A stretch of 27,292 nucleotides of DNA from Fidelibacterota bacterium (lineage in GTDB: Bacteria; Marinisomatota; SORT01), in contig JADFMS010000015.1 in the NCBI GenBank assembly GCA_022563775.1, positions 1-27,292 of the forward strand. Direction: 5' to 3'. The notes under the pieces are model-generated. The model had not been told where the DNA came from. It made no database searches and saw nothing but the letters and a program-made list of their open reading frames with translations. Shown one piece after another: positions 18,669-26,784 of this stretch (the stretch's first letter is position 1; the number at the start of each line of letters is the position of its first letter). The translations under genes were made by a program, and so were the position numbers.

Positions 18669-19135
18669 TGAATGTTGACATTAAAAGTAAAGGGGTGATA
18701 AACACCATCCGTACGATGAGCCCTGAAGAGACACACGGAGAAGGGAAAAATCTCGCTTCGATGCTGAACAGCGGCGACATCGTCGCTCTGACAGGCGAAC
18801 TCGGCGCGGGTAAGACCGTTTTCACACAGGGAATCTGCGACGGGTTGAAAGTTTCAGATTCTGTTATAAGCCCGACGTTTACAATTTTGAACGAATATGA
18901 GGGAAAGCTGCCGGTATTCCATTTTGATGCGTACAGGTTATCCGGTCCGGACGATATTCTTGCAACCGGGTTCGGGGATTATCTGTTACGGGAAGGAGTC
19001 TGCATAATAGAATGGGCGGAAAAAGTAAAAGAAGTCATCCCCGTAGGTGCTATATGGGTTTACATTAATCAGGAGCAGGCAGCCGAAAATCTGAGAGAAT
19101 TGAAAATTCACCTCCCGGAAAAAGTGATTGATTGA
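18668..19135 (+). CDS. tsaE: tRNA t6A biosynthesis ATPase TsaE
   Basis: A 155-residue P-loop ATPase of the TsaE family, needed with TsaB, TsaD and TsaC for threonylcarbamoyl-adenosine at position 37 of ANN-decoding tRNAs. Seen: Walker A GELGAGKT (43-50), ISPTFTILNEY (switch-like), HFDAYRL with D87 and IIEWAEK near the C-terminus, in the normal order and length. I use ATG at 18668, which overlaps the porX stop as TGATG; a GTG three bases earlier is also possible. Its stop overlaps the tsaB start in the same way. Confidence 0.93.
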   Translation: MNVDIKSKGVINTIRTMSPEETHGEGKNLASMLNSGDIVALTGELGAGKTVFTQGICDGLKVSDSVISPTFTILNEYEGKLPVFHFDAYRLSGPDDILATGFGDYLLREGVCIIEWAEKVKEVIPVGAIWVYINQEQAAENLRELKIHLPEKVID

Positions 19136-19818
19136 TGCTGCTGGCTATTGACACAGCTTCGTTATTTTGCAGCGCTGCCGTTATTGATAATGGATCGATA
19201 TTGTCTTCAACTATGGAGAAAGCTGATAAAGGCAGTTCGACCCCGCTTTCGACCGTAGTTGAATATGTGATTCAAAAAGCGGATATAGATTTGTCTAATC
19301 TTGAAGGTATAGGGATCTCTATCGGCCCCGGATCACTCACAGGGCTGAGAGTAGGGCTTGCTTTTGCAAAGGGGCTGTGCACTGCCTATTCCCTGAAGAT
19401 AGCAGCGGTCCCCACCCTAACCGCTGCCGCCCGAACGGTTAAGGAGGAAGGAGTAATTATTCAGCCAGTGATTCGAGCAAAGAAGGGGTATCTGCATACG
19501 GCTCTGTATAAAATGAAATCAGACCGCTATGTAGAGCTCGAATCTCATAAAATAATACCCGAATCCTCGCTCGGTTCAGTGATATCTGAGCGAACGATTC
19601 TCGTTGGGGACAGCCACAAATCTAAAGACGCTCAACCATTAGCGGATTTGTATGAAACTCTCGATGAAGGAAAATCAGCTCCCATAGCTGAAGGCGTTGC
19701 GGAAATAGGAGAAATGATGCTGTCCAACGATGAGGTTTCCGAATTAGCGAATCTTGAACCTGATTATAAAATGCAATTTAAGGCTCTGAAATGGAATCAG
19801 GAACAGATATCAGTATGA
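19135..19818 (+). CDS. tsaB: tRNA t6A biosynthesis protein TsaB
   Basis: A 227-residue member of the ASKHA fold, the scaffold partner of TsaD in t6A synthesis. The N-terminus MLLAIDTAS and the segment GIGISIGPGSLTGLRVGLAFAKGL are the family signatures. The C-terminal part (from about 150) is shorter and less conserved, as usual. ATG at 19135 overlaps the tsaE stop (TGATG); a TTG three bases upstream is in frame but less likely. It is directly followed, again by TGATG, by a truncated rimI, which is the typical gene order tsaE-tsaB-rimI of many bacteria. TsaD is not in the window. Confidence 0.93.
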   Translation: MLLAIDTASLFCSAAVIDNGSILSSTMEKADKGSSTPLSTVVEYVIQKADIDLSNLEGIGISIGPGSLTGLRVGLAFAKGLCTAYSLKIAAVPTLTAAARTVKEEGVIIQPVIRAKKGYLHTALYKMKSDRYVELESHKIIPESSLGSVISERTILVGDSHKSKDAQPLADLYETLDEGKSAPIAEGVAEIGEMMLSNDEVSELANLEPDYKMQFKALKWNQEQISV

Positions 19819-19922
19819 TGTCAGTGAGGAAGAATGACCTCCCATGGGTTCAGGATGTCGAAAACAAATGTTTTTCTGATCCGTGGGAAATCGATCATTT
19901 TCAATCGGAGTTTGAATATTGA
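19818..19922 (+). pseudogene. rimI: rimI N-terminal remnant (34 codons)
   Basis: A short frame begins with ATG overlapping the tsaB stop (TGATG) and reads MSVRKNDLPWVQDVENKCF, then SDPWEIDHFQSEFEY, then TGA. This is the start of RimI-type GNAT acetyltransferases (R-x-x-D-L--V--VE--CF-DPW----F--E). Normal RimI is about 150 residues, so the acetyl-CoA binding part is entirely missing. The stop codon overlaps the TTG start of accD (TTGA), so the stub keeps translational coupling from tsaB into accD. Most likely a deletion removed the rest of rimI; a functional micropeptide is possible but unsupported. Confidence 0.8.
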
Positions 19923-20761
19923 ACTGGTTTAAAAGAGTGCAAAAAGGGCTTCGAACTTCTCAAAAGCGGGAGATGCCGGACAATCTCTGGATCAAGTGCA
20001 AAGGCTGCGGGGAGATACTGTTCAAAAAGGAACTTGAAAAGGATCTCCATATATGTCCTAAATGTGGATATCACTTCAGGCTGGGGAGTAATTCTTATAT
20101 ACCGATCTTAGCGGATGATAACAGCTATTCCGAATTGTTTGCTAATCTTACTTCAACTGACCCGCTCGATTTTAAAACTAATAAAAAATATTCTGACCAG
20201 TTGAAAGAAGCCAGGAAGAGAACAGGACTGAAGGAAGCATGTCGAATAGGACATGCGAGAATAGACGGTTATCCCGTGATTTTGGGCGCTATGGATTTCG
20301 GATTTATAGGCGGCAGCATGGGCTCCGTAGTCGGCGAAAAAGTATCCCGTGGGATAGATGCCGCGCGTGATAATAACTGTCCGCTGGTACTTGTGAGCAG
20401 TTCGGGAGGAGCGAGAATGCAGGAGGGCGTACTCTCGCTGATGCAGATGGCGAAAACGAGCTCAAAATTGAGTCTTATTTCGGAGGAGGGACCGCTATTC
20501 ATTTCGATTCTTACCGACCCGACAACAGGCGGAGTCACGGCGAGTTTTGGCATGCTCGGAGACGTAATAATCGCTGAACCGGGTGCGCTTGTGGGGTTCG
20601 CCGGACCGCGTGTCATTAAGCAGACCATAGGTCAGGATTTGCCGGAAGGATTTCAAAGATCGGAATTTCTTCTTGAAAAGGGTTTTGTCGATATGATAGT
20701 CGAGCGTTCAAAGATGAAATCGGAGGTATCAAAGCTGATAAGATTTTTCAACAATGACTAA
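19919..20761 (+). CDS. accD: Acetyl-CoA carboxylase carboxyltransferase subunit beta
   Basis: A 280-residue AccD, which with AccA transfers the carboxyl group from biotin to acetyl-CoA to give malonyl-CoA, the first step of fatty acid synthesis. The N-terminal zinc ribbon is CKGC (C27, C30) and CPKC (C46, C49); the crotonase-like core has MDFGFIGGSMGSVVGEK, SSGGARMQEG and DPTTGGVTASFG. Length and order are normal. The start is TTG at 19919 (MNWFKRVQKG, the expected AccD beginning), overlapping the rimI stub stop by four bases. The 3' end overlaps surE by eight bases. AccA is not in the window. Confidence 0.95.
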   Translation: MNWFKRVQKGLRTSQKREMPDNLWIKCKGCGEILFKKELEKDLHICPKCGYHFRLGSNSYIPILADDNSYSELFANLTSTDPLDFKTNKKYSDQLKEARKRTGLKEACRIGHARIDGYPVILGAMDFGFIGGSMGSVVGEKVSRGIDAARDNNCPLVLVSSSGGARMQEGVLSLMQMAKTSSKLSLISEEGPLFISILTDPTTGGVTASFGMLGDVIIAEPGALVGFAGPRVIKQTIGQDLPEGFQRSEFLLEKGFVDMIVERSKMKSEVSKLIRFFNND

Positions 20762-21515
20762 AATACTTCTTACTAACGACGATGGCATAAACGCTCCCGG
20801 GATTTCCGCCCTGTTTGAATCGATTGAACCGCTGGGTGATATTACCGTTGTGGCTCCGGATACCGAGAGAAGCGCCGTCGGGCATGCTATAACCCTGTCC
20901 GATCCGTTGAGAGTCGAAAAAGTTAATAAAAGGGGGAAGTTTTTCGGTTACGCGGTAAGCGGAACACCGGCAGATTGTGTAAAAATCGCCGTTTGGGCGC
21001 TGCTGGAAGAAAAACCCGATATCGTTGTATCCGGCATTAATTTAGGAAACAACACAGGTATCAGCATTATATATTCAGGAACGGTGAGCGCGGCTACCGA
21101 GGGCATGATTCTCGAGATTCCGTCAATAGCGATATCGTTAGCCGCATACAAAAAACCGGATTTTTCGTACGCTGCAAAATTCGCGAAAAAACTGGTCAAC
21201 TTGGTTCTCAAAAACGGATTGCCCGTAAGAACACTCCTCAACGTCAACGTACCGAACGTCCCTGAATCGGAGATCAAAGGTGTCAGGATAACCCGGCAGG
21301 GAAAAGCAGTTTACCGTGAATATTTCGACGAGAGAAAGGACCCATGGGGTAGGTCATATTACTGGATGGCAGGTGAAAAGGTTAGAATAAAGGAAGATGA
21401 CTCAGTCGACGATTCGGCATTGGACAACAACATGGTTTCGGTTACTCCAATCCAATTTGACCTTACGGACTATTCAAACCTTGAGTTGTTAGAAAGTTGG
21501 AAGATATCAAAATGA
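20754..21515 (+). CDS. surE: 5'/3'-nucleotidase SurE
   Basis: A 253-residue SurE-family metal-dependent phosphatase that removes phosphate from nucleoside monophosphates. Metal ligands are visible: D9-D10 (TNDDG), S40 (PDTERSAVGH) and N96 (SGINLG); the SGTPADCVK and YSGTVSAATEG segments complete the active site. Start ATG overlaps the accD end by eight bases, and the stop overlaps the guaA start (ATGA). It is part of the coupled run; its nucleotide role sits next to guaA. Confidence 0.95.
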   Translation: MTKILLTNDDGINAPGISALFESIEPLGDITVVAPDTERSAVGHAITLSDPLRVEKVNKRGKFFGYAVSGTPADCVKIAVWALLEEKPDIVVSGINLGNNTGISIIYSGTVSAATEGMILEIPSIAISLAAYKKPDFSYAAKFAKKLVNLVLKNGLPVRTLLNVNVPNVPESEIKGVRITRQGKAVYREYFDERKDPWGRSYYWMAGEKVRIKEDDSVDDSALDNNMVSVTPIQFDLTDYSNLELLESWKISK

Positions 21516-23053
21516 ACGGGCATGACAGAGTGCTGATCCTTGATTTCGGTTCGCAATACACTCAGCTGATCGCGAGAAAAATCAGAGAAAACGGAGTATA
21601 TTCGGAGATCCTTCCCTTTGATACTTCGATAGAGGAAATAGAACGGAAAAATCCGAAGGCATTGATTCTTTCCGGAGGACCTTCGAGTGTCTATGATGAT
21701 GATGCGCCGGTAGCTCCACCTGAAATAATGGATATGGGCATTCCGGTGCTTGGCATCTGCTACGGAATGCAGTTGATAAGTCAACACTTCGGTGGAGAGA
21801 TAAGGCATGCGGATAAACGTGAATACGGACGATCGTCGCTGACCATTAAAAAGGATAACCTTCTTTTTCATGGATTCAACGGCAGCTCTACCGTCTGGAT
21901 GAGTCATGGAGATAAGATAGAAAAACTTCCGGACAGGTTTGAGGTGCTTGGTTCTTCCGAGAACTCCGAATTCGCCGCCATAAAACACAGGGATAAAGAA
22001 ATCTATGGACTTCAATTTCATCCCGAGGTCAAACACACCGAGCACGGGAATCAGATATTGGATAACTTCGTTCGGAAAGTCAGCGGAATATCCGGTGATT
22101 GGACGTTTGCAGCATTTATAGACAGCTCTATAAAAGAAGTGAGAAAAAAGGTGGGTGATGATCGTGTTTTATGCGCTGTGAGCGGCGGCGTGGATTCAAC
22201 CGTGATGGCAGTCTTGCTGGAAAAAGCCTTAGGAGAGAGGCTCACCTGTGTTTTTATTGATACCGGGCTTTTGAGACTTAACGAAGCTGTCGCCACGATG
22301 GATATGTTTAATCGAATTTTGAAAGTGAACGTCAAGTTTTACGATAGGAGCGAGAATTTTATCTCCGCTCTCTCCGGTATCACTGAACCCGAAACAAAAC
22401 GGAAGCTGATCGGAGGAACGTTTATCGATGTCTTTAGTGATATAGCCGATGACCTCGGTGAGCATAAATATCTGGCTCAGGGCACTCTATATCCCGACGT
22501 CATCGAGAGTAGGTCGGTAAGGGGTCCCTCGGAGACGATAAAATCACATCACAACGTCGGCGGCTTGCCGGAGGAGATGAATTTCGAACTGATCGAACCT
22601 CTGAAGGAATTATTTAAGGATGAAGTCAGGAAGATCGGTAAAGAATTGGGACTGAAAGAGGACGTAATAGGCAGACATCCGTTTCCCGGACCGGGATTAG
22701 CCGTCCGTTGTCCGGGTGAGGTGACCCCGAGTAAGTTGGAGATTCTGAGGCTAAGCGACGATATCTTTATTAAGCAACTCCATGAATCCGGCTACTATGA
22801 CAAGGTGTGGCAGGCGTTTACGGTATTGTTACCCGTCAAAAGCGTGGGGGTCATGGGTGATAAAAGAACTTACTCCAACGTAATAGCCCTCAGGGCCGTT
22901 ACAAGCGTCGACGGGATGACGGCTGATTGGGGGCGTTTACCCCATGAGCTTCTTGGAAAGATATCTGATAAGATCATAAACGAGGTTGATGGAGTAAACA
23001 GGGTAGTTTATGACATAAGCTCCAAACCTCCCGCCACAATAGAATGGGAATAA
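21512..23053 (+). CDS. guaA: GMP synthase (glutamine-hydrolysing)
   Basis: A 513-residue enzyme converting XMP, glutamine and ATP to GMP. The class I amidotransferase domain (1-195) has C83 in GICYGMQ and the H170/E172 pair in LQFHPEVKHTEHG. The ATP pyrophosphatase domain has the PP-loop SGGVDS at 224-229, and the C-terminal dimerisation domain ends KPPATIEWE, as expected. I use ATG at 21512, which overlaps the surE stop (ATGA); an in-frame TTG at 21497 would add five residues and is less likely. No riboswitch could fit upstream since the genes overlap. Confidence 0.96.
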   Translation: MNGHDRVLILDFGSQYTQLIARKIRENGVYSEILPFDTSIEEIERKNPKALILSGGPSSVYDDDAPVAPPEIMDMGIPVLGICYGMQLISQHFGGEIRHADKREYGRSSLTIKKDNLLFHGFNGSSTVWMSHGDKIEKLPDRFEVLGSSENSEFAAIKHRDKEIYGLQFHPEVKHTEHGNQILDNFVRKVSGISGDWTFAAFIDSSIKEVRKKVGDDRVLCAVSGGVDSTVMAVLLEKALGERLTCVFIDTGLLRLNEAVATMDMFNRILKVNVKFYDRSENFISALSGITEPETKRKLIGGTFIDVFSDIADDLGEHKYLAQGTLYPDVIESRSVRGPSETIKSHHNVGGLPEEMNFELIEPLKELFKDEVRKIGKELGLKEDVIGRHPFPGPGLAVRCPGEVTPSKLEILRLSDDIFIKQLHESGYYDKVWQAFTVLLPVKSVGVMGDKRTYSNVIALRAVTSVDGMTADWGRLPHELLGKISDKIINEVDGVNRVVYDISSKPPATIEWE

Positions 23054-23063
23054 GGGGGAAATA

Positions 23064-24890
23064 ATGTGCGGCATCGTCGGTTTCGTAGGTAATAAAAATG
23101 GGGTACCAATGGTGCTTAACGGTTTACGCAGGCTTGAATATCGCGGGTATGATTCCGCAGGCATAGTCGTTCAATCGAACGGTAAACTGACCATATCGAA
23201 ACACAAAGGGAAGATTGAAAATCTGGACCGCGCTGTGGCTAAAAGCGGTATTTTGGGCTCAGTTGTTATAGGACACACAAGATGGGCGACTCATGGAGTT
23301 CCGAACAAACTTAACGCACATCCGCACTTGAGTTCCGACGGAACCATCGCACTGGTTCATAACGGGATAATAGAAAATTACGTCTCGCTAAGAAAATTTC
23401 TGACGGATAAAAAAATCAGGTTCAAGACAGAAACCGACACCGAAGTTCTTGTCAACCTCATAGAATATTTTTTTAAAGGGAATTTGGAAGAAGCGGTGGC
23501 AAAAGCGGTATCAAAAGTGATCGGCGCTTATGCGATTGCGGTTATGTCGAGCGATAATCCCGGTAAGATAGTTGCCACGAGGCATGGACCCCCGCTAATA
23601 GTGGGACTATCGGGTGAGGAATATTATGTAGCTTCTGACGTCGCCGCACTGCTCGAATTCACCAAGGAAGTGATTTATCTTGATGACGGCGATATAGCGA
23701 TTATCACCGACAAAGGGGTTAAAACGATTGACAGCGAAAATCTGCCCGTAGATAAAGAGGTGAAACAGATAATTTGGGATTTAGGTAAGATCGAAAAGGG
23801 CGGTTATGAGCATTTCATGCTGAAGGAAATACACGAACAGTGTGAGACGCTGCGCGACGCCATCAGGGGGAGGTTGGATTGGGCAAATGGAAGCGCCAAG
23901 CTCGGGGGCTTACGCGATTTTCTCCAGAAAATTCAGTCCGCTTCGCAGTTCTACCTGACAGCATGCGGAACTTCCTACCACGCAGCTATGATAGGAGAAA
24001 GCTTAATCGAACATTTCGCCGGAATTCCGGTAGAGGTCGAGTATGCTTCCGAGTTCAGGTATAAAGATCCTATCATAGATAAGGACACCGTGGTGTTGGT
24101 CGTAAGTCAATCCGGTGAGACAGCGGATACTCTCGCAGCCATGAGAATGGCAAAGAAAAAGGGAGCAACCGTGCTGGGAATCTGCAACGTAGTGGGAAGC
24201 AGTATAGCGCGTGAAACGGATGGTGGAGTTTATATACATGCCGGACCGGAGATTGGCGTTGCATCTACAAAAGCGTTTACATCGCAGGTAGCGGTGTTCA
24301 TACTGCTCGCACAGGCGTTGGGGAGGAGAGCCGGAATAAGTATCGCTGAAGGGAAGAAGTTTGTAAAAGAGATAAGCAAGCTTCCCGAACTTGCTCAAAA
24401 GGCGCTTGACGCCTCCGGACAGATAAAAAAGATCGCCCGCAAATTCAAACACGCGGAAAACTTTCTCTATCTCGGCAGGGGGTTCAATTATCCGGTTGCT
24501 CTTGAAGGGGCGCTGAAATTAAAGGAGATCTCCTACATTCATGCTGAAGGTTATCCGGCGGCGGAGATCAAACACGGACCTATTGCTCTCATAGATGAGA
24601 AGATGCCGGTCGTTGTGATTGCGCCTCAGGATAGAACCTACGATAAAGTGATCAGTAACATTGAGCAGGTAAAAGCGAGGAAAGGCTCAATTATTGCCAT
24701 AGCCACAGAAGGTGACGAGGCAATTAAGAATATCGCCGACTGGGTAATTCCCATACCGAAAGTAGCGAGCTATCTCCTTCCGATCGTTACGGTTATTCCC
24801 CTTCAATTGCTGGCTTATCACATTGCCGTACTGAGGAATTGCAACGTCGATCAACCGCGGAATTTAGCAAAAAGTGTGACGGTTGAATGA
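23064..24890 (+). CDS. glmS: Glutamine-fructose-6-phosphate aminotransferase
   Basis: A 608-residue enzyme making glucosamine-6-phosphate from fructose-6-phosphate and glutamine, the entry to peptidoglycan and LPS amino-sugars. The N-terminal nucleophile C2 (MCGIVGFVG), GHTRWATHGVPNKLNAHPH and the EYRGYDSAG loop mark the glutaminase domain; two SIS domains (TACGTSYHAAMIGE, SQSGETADT; GRGFNYPVALEGALKLKE) form the isomerase half; the end DQPRNLAKSVTVE is the family C-terminus. GGGGGAA lies just before ATG. Only ten bases separate it from guaA, which rules out a glmS ribozyme. It overlaps the next gene by ATGA. Confidence 0.97.
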   Translation: MCGIVGFVGNKNGVPMVLNGLRRLEYRGYDSAGIVVQSNGKLTISKHKGKIENLDRAVAKSGILGSVVIGHTRWATHGVPNKLNAHPHLSSDGTIALVHNGIIENYVSLRKFLTDKKIRFKTETDTEVLVNLIEYFFKGNLEEAVAKAVSKVIGAYAIAVMSSDNPGKIVATRHGPPLIVGLSGEEYYVASDVAALLEFTKEVIYLDDGDIAIITDKGVKTIDSENLPVDKEVKQIIWDLGKIEKGGYEHFMLKEIHEQCETLRDAIRGRLDWANGSAKLGGLRDFLQKIQSASQFYLTACGTSYHAAMIGESLIEHFAGIPVEVEYASEFRYKDPIIDKDTVVLVVSQSGETADTLAAMRMAKKKGATVLGICNVVGSSIARETDGGVYIHAGPEIGVASTKAFTSQVAVFILLAQALGRRAGISIAEGKKFVKEISKLPELAQKALDASGQIKKIARKFKHAENFLYLGRGFNYPVALEGALKLKEISYIHAEGYPAAEIKHGPIALIDEKMPVVVIAPQDRTYDKVISNIEQVKARKGSIIAIATEGDEAIKNIADWVIPIPKVASYLLPIVTVIPLQLLAYHIAVLRNCNVDQPRNLAKSVTVE

Positions 24891-26773
24891 ACTATAAGAA
24901 TAAGATAATTTATTTTTCAGGGGTTCTGATTGCCTTCTCCTTTGCGTATCTGAGTCTGTCTGCTCAAAGCGGGATAGATGAGATCGTTCTTGAAAATCAA
25001 TCCCAAAAGGGAGTCGAGGAGTATAAACATGGAAACTACGAACAGGCGTTGAATATATTCGAGAACCTCTTTCGAATCAGGTATGAATATCCGAGTAAGG
25101 ATATAGTTCATCTCATGTACGGAAAAACGCTGTACAAATTAGCGAGATATGAGCAGGCGAAAAAAGTTCAAAAAGATTTCCTGTTAATGTATCCCGACAA
25201 CAGTCTCACGGACTATGCGCGGCATAATTTAGGTGAAATTTATTACCGGTTAGGTGAGTTCCCTAAAGCGACTCGCGAGTTTCTCAGTGTTGCGGTAAAC
25301 GCTAAAAGCGCGCCCTTACAGTCGAAGGGCTTGACTCTCGCCGGATATATTTTGGAGAACAAGGTAACTCTTGATGATATTCGAAAGCAAAGGAACGAGA
25401 CTTTAAACGTTATAGAAAAGTCATTTCTTACGCTCAAACTATCCGAAAATCTTTACTTGAGAGGCGCCGGCGATCTGGCGAAAAAAGAAGCGAAATCTTT
25501 TTTATCAGAATTCAGGAACCCGCCGTTCAAGGAGGAGATAAAAAGAATAAGCAAGGGGAAATTCCGTGAAACTGAGGGTGCGGTCAATATCGGCGTGCTG
25601 CTGCCTCTCACAGGAGAATATGCGGAAAATGGTCTGAATCTACTCAGGGGAATCAAAACTGCTTTTAATGAACAACCTGAAGAAGTGAAGAAAAAAGTAA
25701 AGCTTACCATAATCGACAACGAATCGGATCAGGTTAAAACCGTCGAGTTGATGTTAAAACTTTCAAACGATCCATCGATCCTTGCCGTAATCGGGCCTAT
25801 GATGTCCGATAATGCTACTGCTGCTTCGGCGATTGCAAACAGCAGAAACTTACCGATGATTTCTCCAACAGCAACAAAGGATGGAATAGCCGGGCTCGGG
25901 TTCTACTCGTTCCAATCAAATTCCGACCTGACCGTAAAGGGGAGGTCTCTTGCCAAATATGCCATCGACTCTCTTTCTCTGCGGAGAATCGCAATTTTAT
26001 CTCCCGCTAATGATTATGGGAAACAGATGACGGATAGTTTTGCCCTGGAAATTGATGCATTAGGGGGCGAAATAGTTGCCCAAAGCTGGTATTACGGTGA
26101 GCCGAAAAATCTCAGGCTTCAGTTCAATGAGTTCAGAAGGATAGGCTTTCGCATTCAGGAGGAGCTCTATCCAACAGAGGAGCCTCCCGACTCATTTGAT
26201 ATATTAACCGACACCACTTTAACAGATTCGGTCAAGATGGAAATGCTGACAGCGCTGTCCAGACCGATGGAGGAAATCGACTCGGGAAAAGTGGTTTTGG
26301 ACGTTATTGACGGTTTTTACTTACCTATCGAGTTCGGCGAGATAAAATACATCGCACCTCAGTTCGCTTTCTGGAATTTTAAGACCCAGATACTCGGCGG
26401 TCAGAACTGGTATGATGAGGAAATTCTAATGGACAAGGCAATTGCGCGGTACTTGGACGGAGCGATCTTCTCATCTGATATTTATCGAGGTGTTGATAAC
26501 GAGGCTCTCGAGGAGCTCAGGAAAAAATATCAGGAAACGTTCGGGGAAGACCCTTACCGGACTGACATATTCGGCTACGATTGTCTAAATTTGGTGTTAC
26601 GCTTGATAAAAGATAATGTCCGGACACGGGAGCTGTTTATACGGCGGTTGAATAGGATAAATGATTTCAATGGCGTAGCCGGTCTGATTGATTTTACAGG
26701 GGAATCGCAGCGCGTTAACAATTCTGTACATATTCTGAAGTTCGTAGATAAAAACATCATCAAAATAAACTAA
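24887..26773 (+). CDS. Exported TPR and periplasmic-binding-fold protein (LpoA-like)
   Basis: A 628-residue exported protein. The signal peptide (IIYFSGVLIAFSFAYLSLSAQ) has no lipobox cysteine, so it is not an obvious lipoprotein. Residues about 35-140 are TPR-like helices (QKGVEEYKHGNYEQALNIFE; YGKTLYKLARYEQAKKVQ; HNLGEIYYRLGEFPKATREF). From about 230 to the end is a type I periplasmic binding protein fold (VNIGVLLPLTGEYAENGLNLLRGIK, IGPMMSDNATAAS, NDYGKQM), interrupted near 415-460 by an acidic Thr/Asp/Pro-rich insert. TPR plus this fold is the layout of LpoA, the activator of penicillin-binding protein PBP1A; an amino-acid ABC-type receptor is the alternative. No permease genes are nearby, and glmS upstream and pgeF downstream favour a cell-wall role. 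Confidence 0.7.
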   Translation: MNYKNKIIYFSGVLIAFSFAYLSLSAQSGIDEIVLENQSQKGVEEYKHGNYEQALNIFENLFRIRYEYPSKDIVHLMYGKTLYKLARYEQAKKVQKDFLLMYPDNSLTDYARHNLGEIYYRLGEFPKATREFLSVAVNAKSAPLQSKGLTLAGYILENKVTLDDIRKQRNETLNVIEKSFLTLKLSENLYLRGAGDLAKKEAKSFLSEFRNPPFKEEIKRISKGKFRETEGAVNIGVLLPLTGEYAENGLNLLRGIKTAFNEQPEEVKKKVKLTIIDNESDQVKTVELMLKLSNDPSILAVIGPMMSDNATAASAIANSRNLPMISPTATKDGIAGLGFYSFQSNSDLTVKGRSLAKYAIDSLSLRRIAILSPANDYGKQMTDSFALEIDALGGEIVAQSWYYGEPKNLRLQFNEFRRIGFRIQEELYPTEEPPDSFDILTDTTLTDSVKMEMLTALSRPMEEIDSGKVVLDVIDGFYLPIEFGEIKYIAPQFAFWNFKTQILGGQNWYDEEILMDKAIARYLDGAIFSSDIYRGVDNEALEELRKKYQETFGEDPYRTDIFGYDCLNLVLRLIKDNVRTRELFIRRLNRINDFNGVAGLIDFTGESQRVNNSVHILKFVDKNIIKIN

Positions 26774-26784
26774 ATCTCCTCCTG

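Noticed and set aside
23054..23063. glmS ribozyme or a purine riboswitch before guaA
   Set aside because: Only ten bases separate guaA and glmS, and guaA overlaps surE; there is no room for either.
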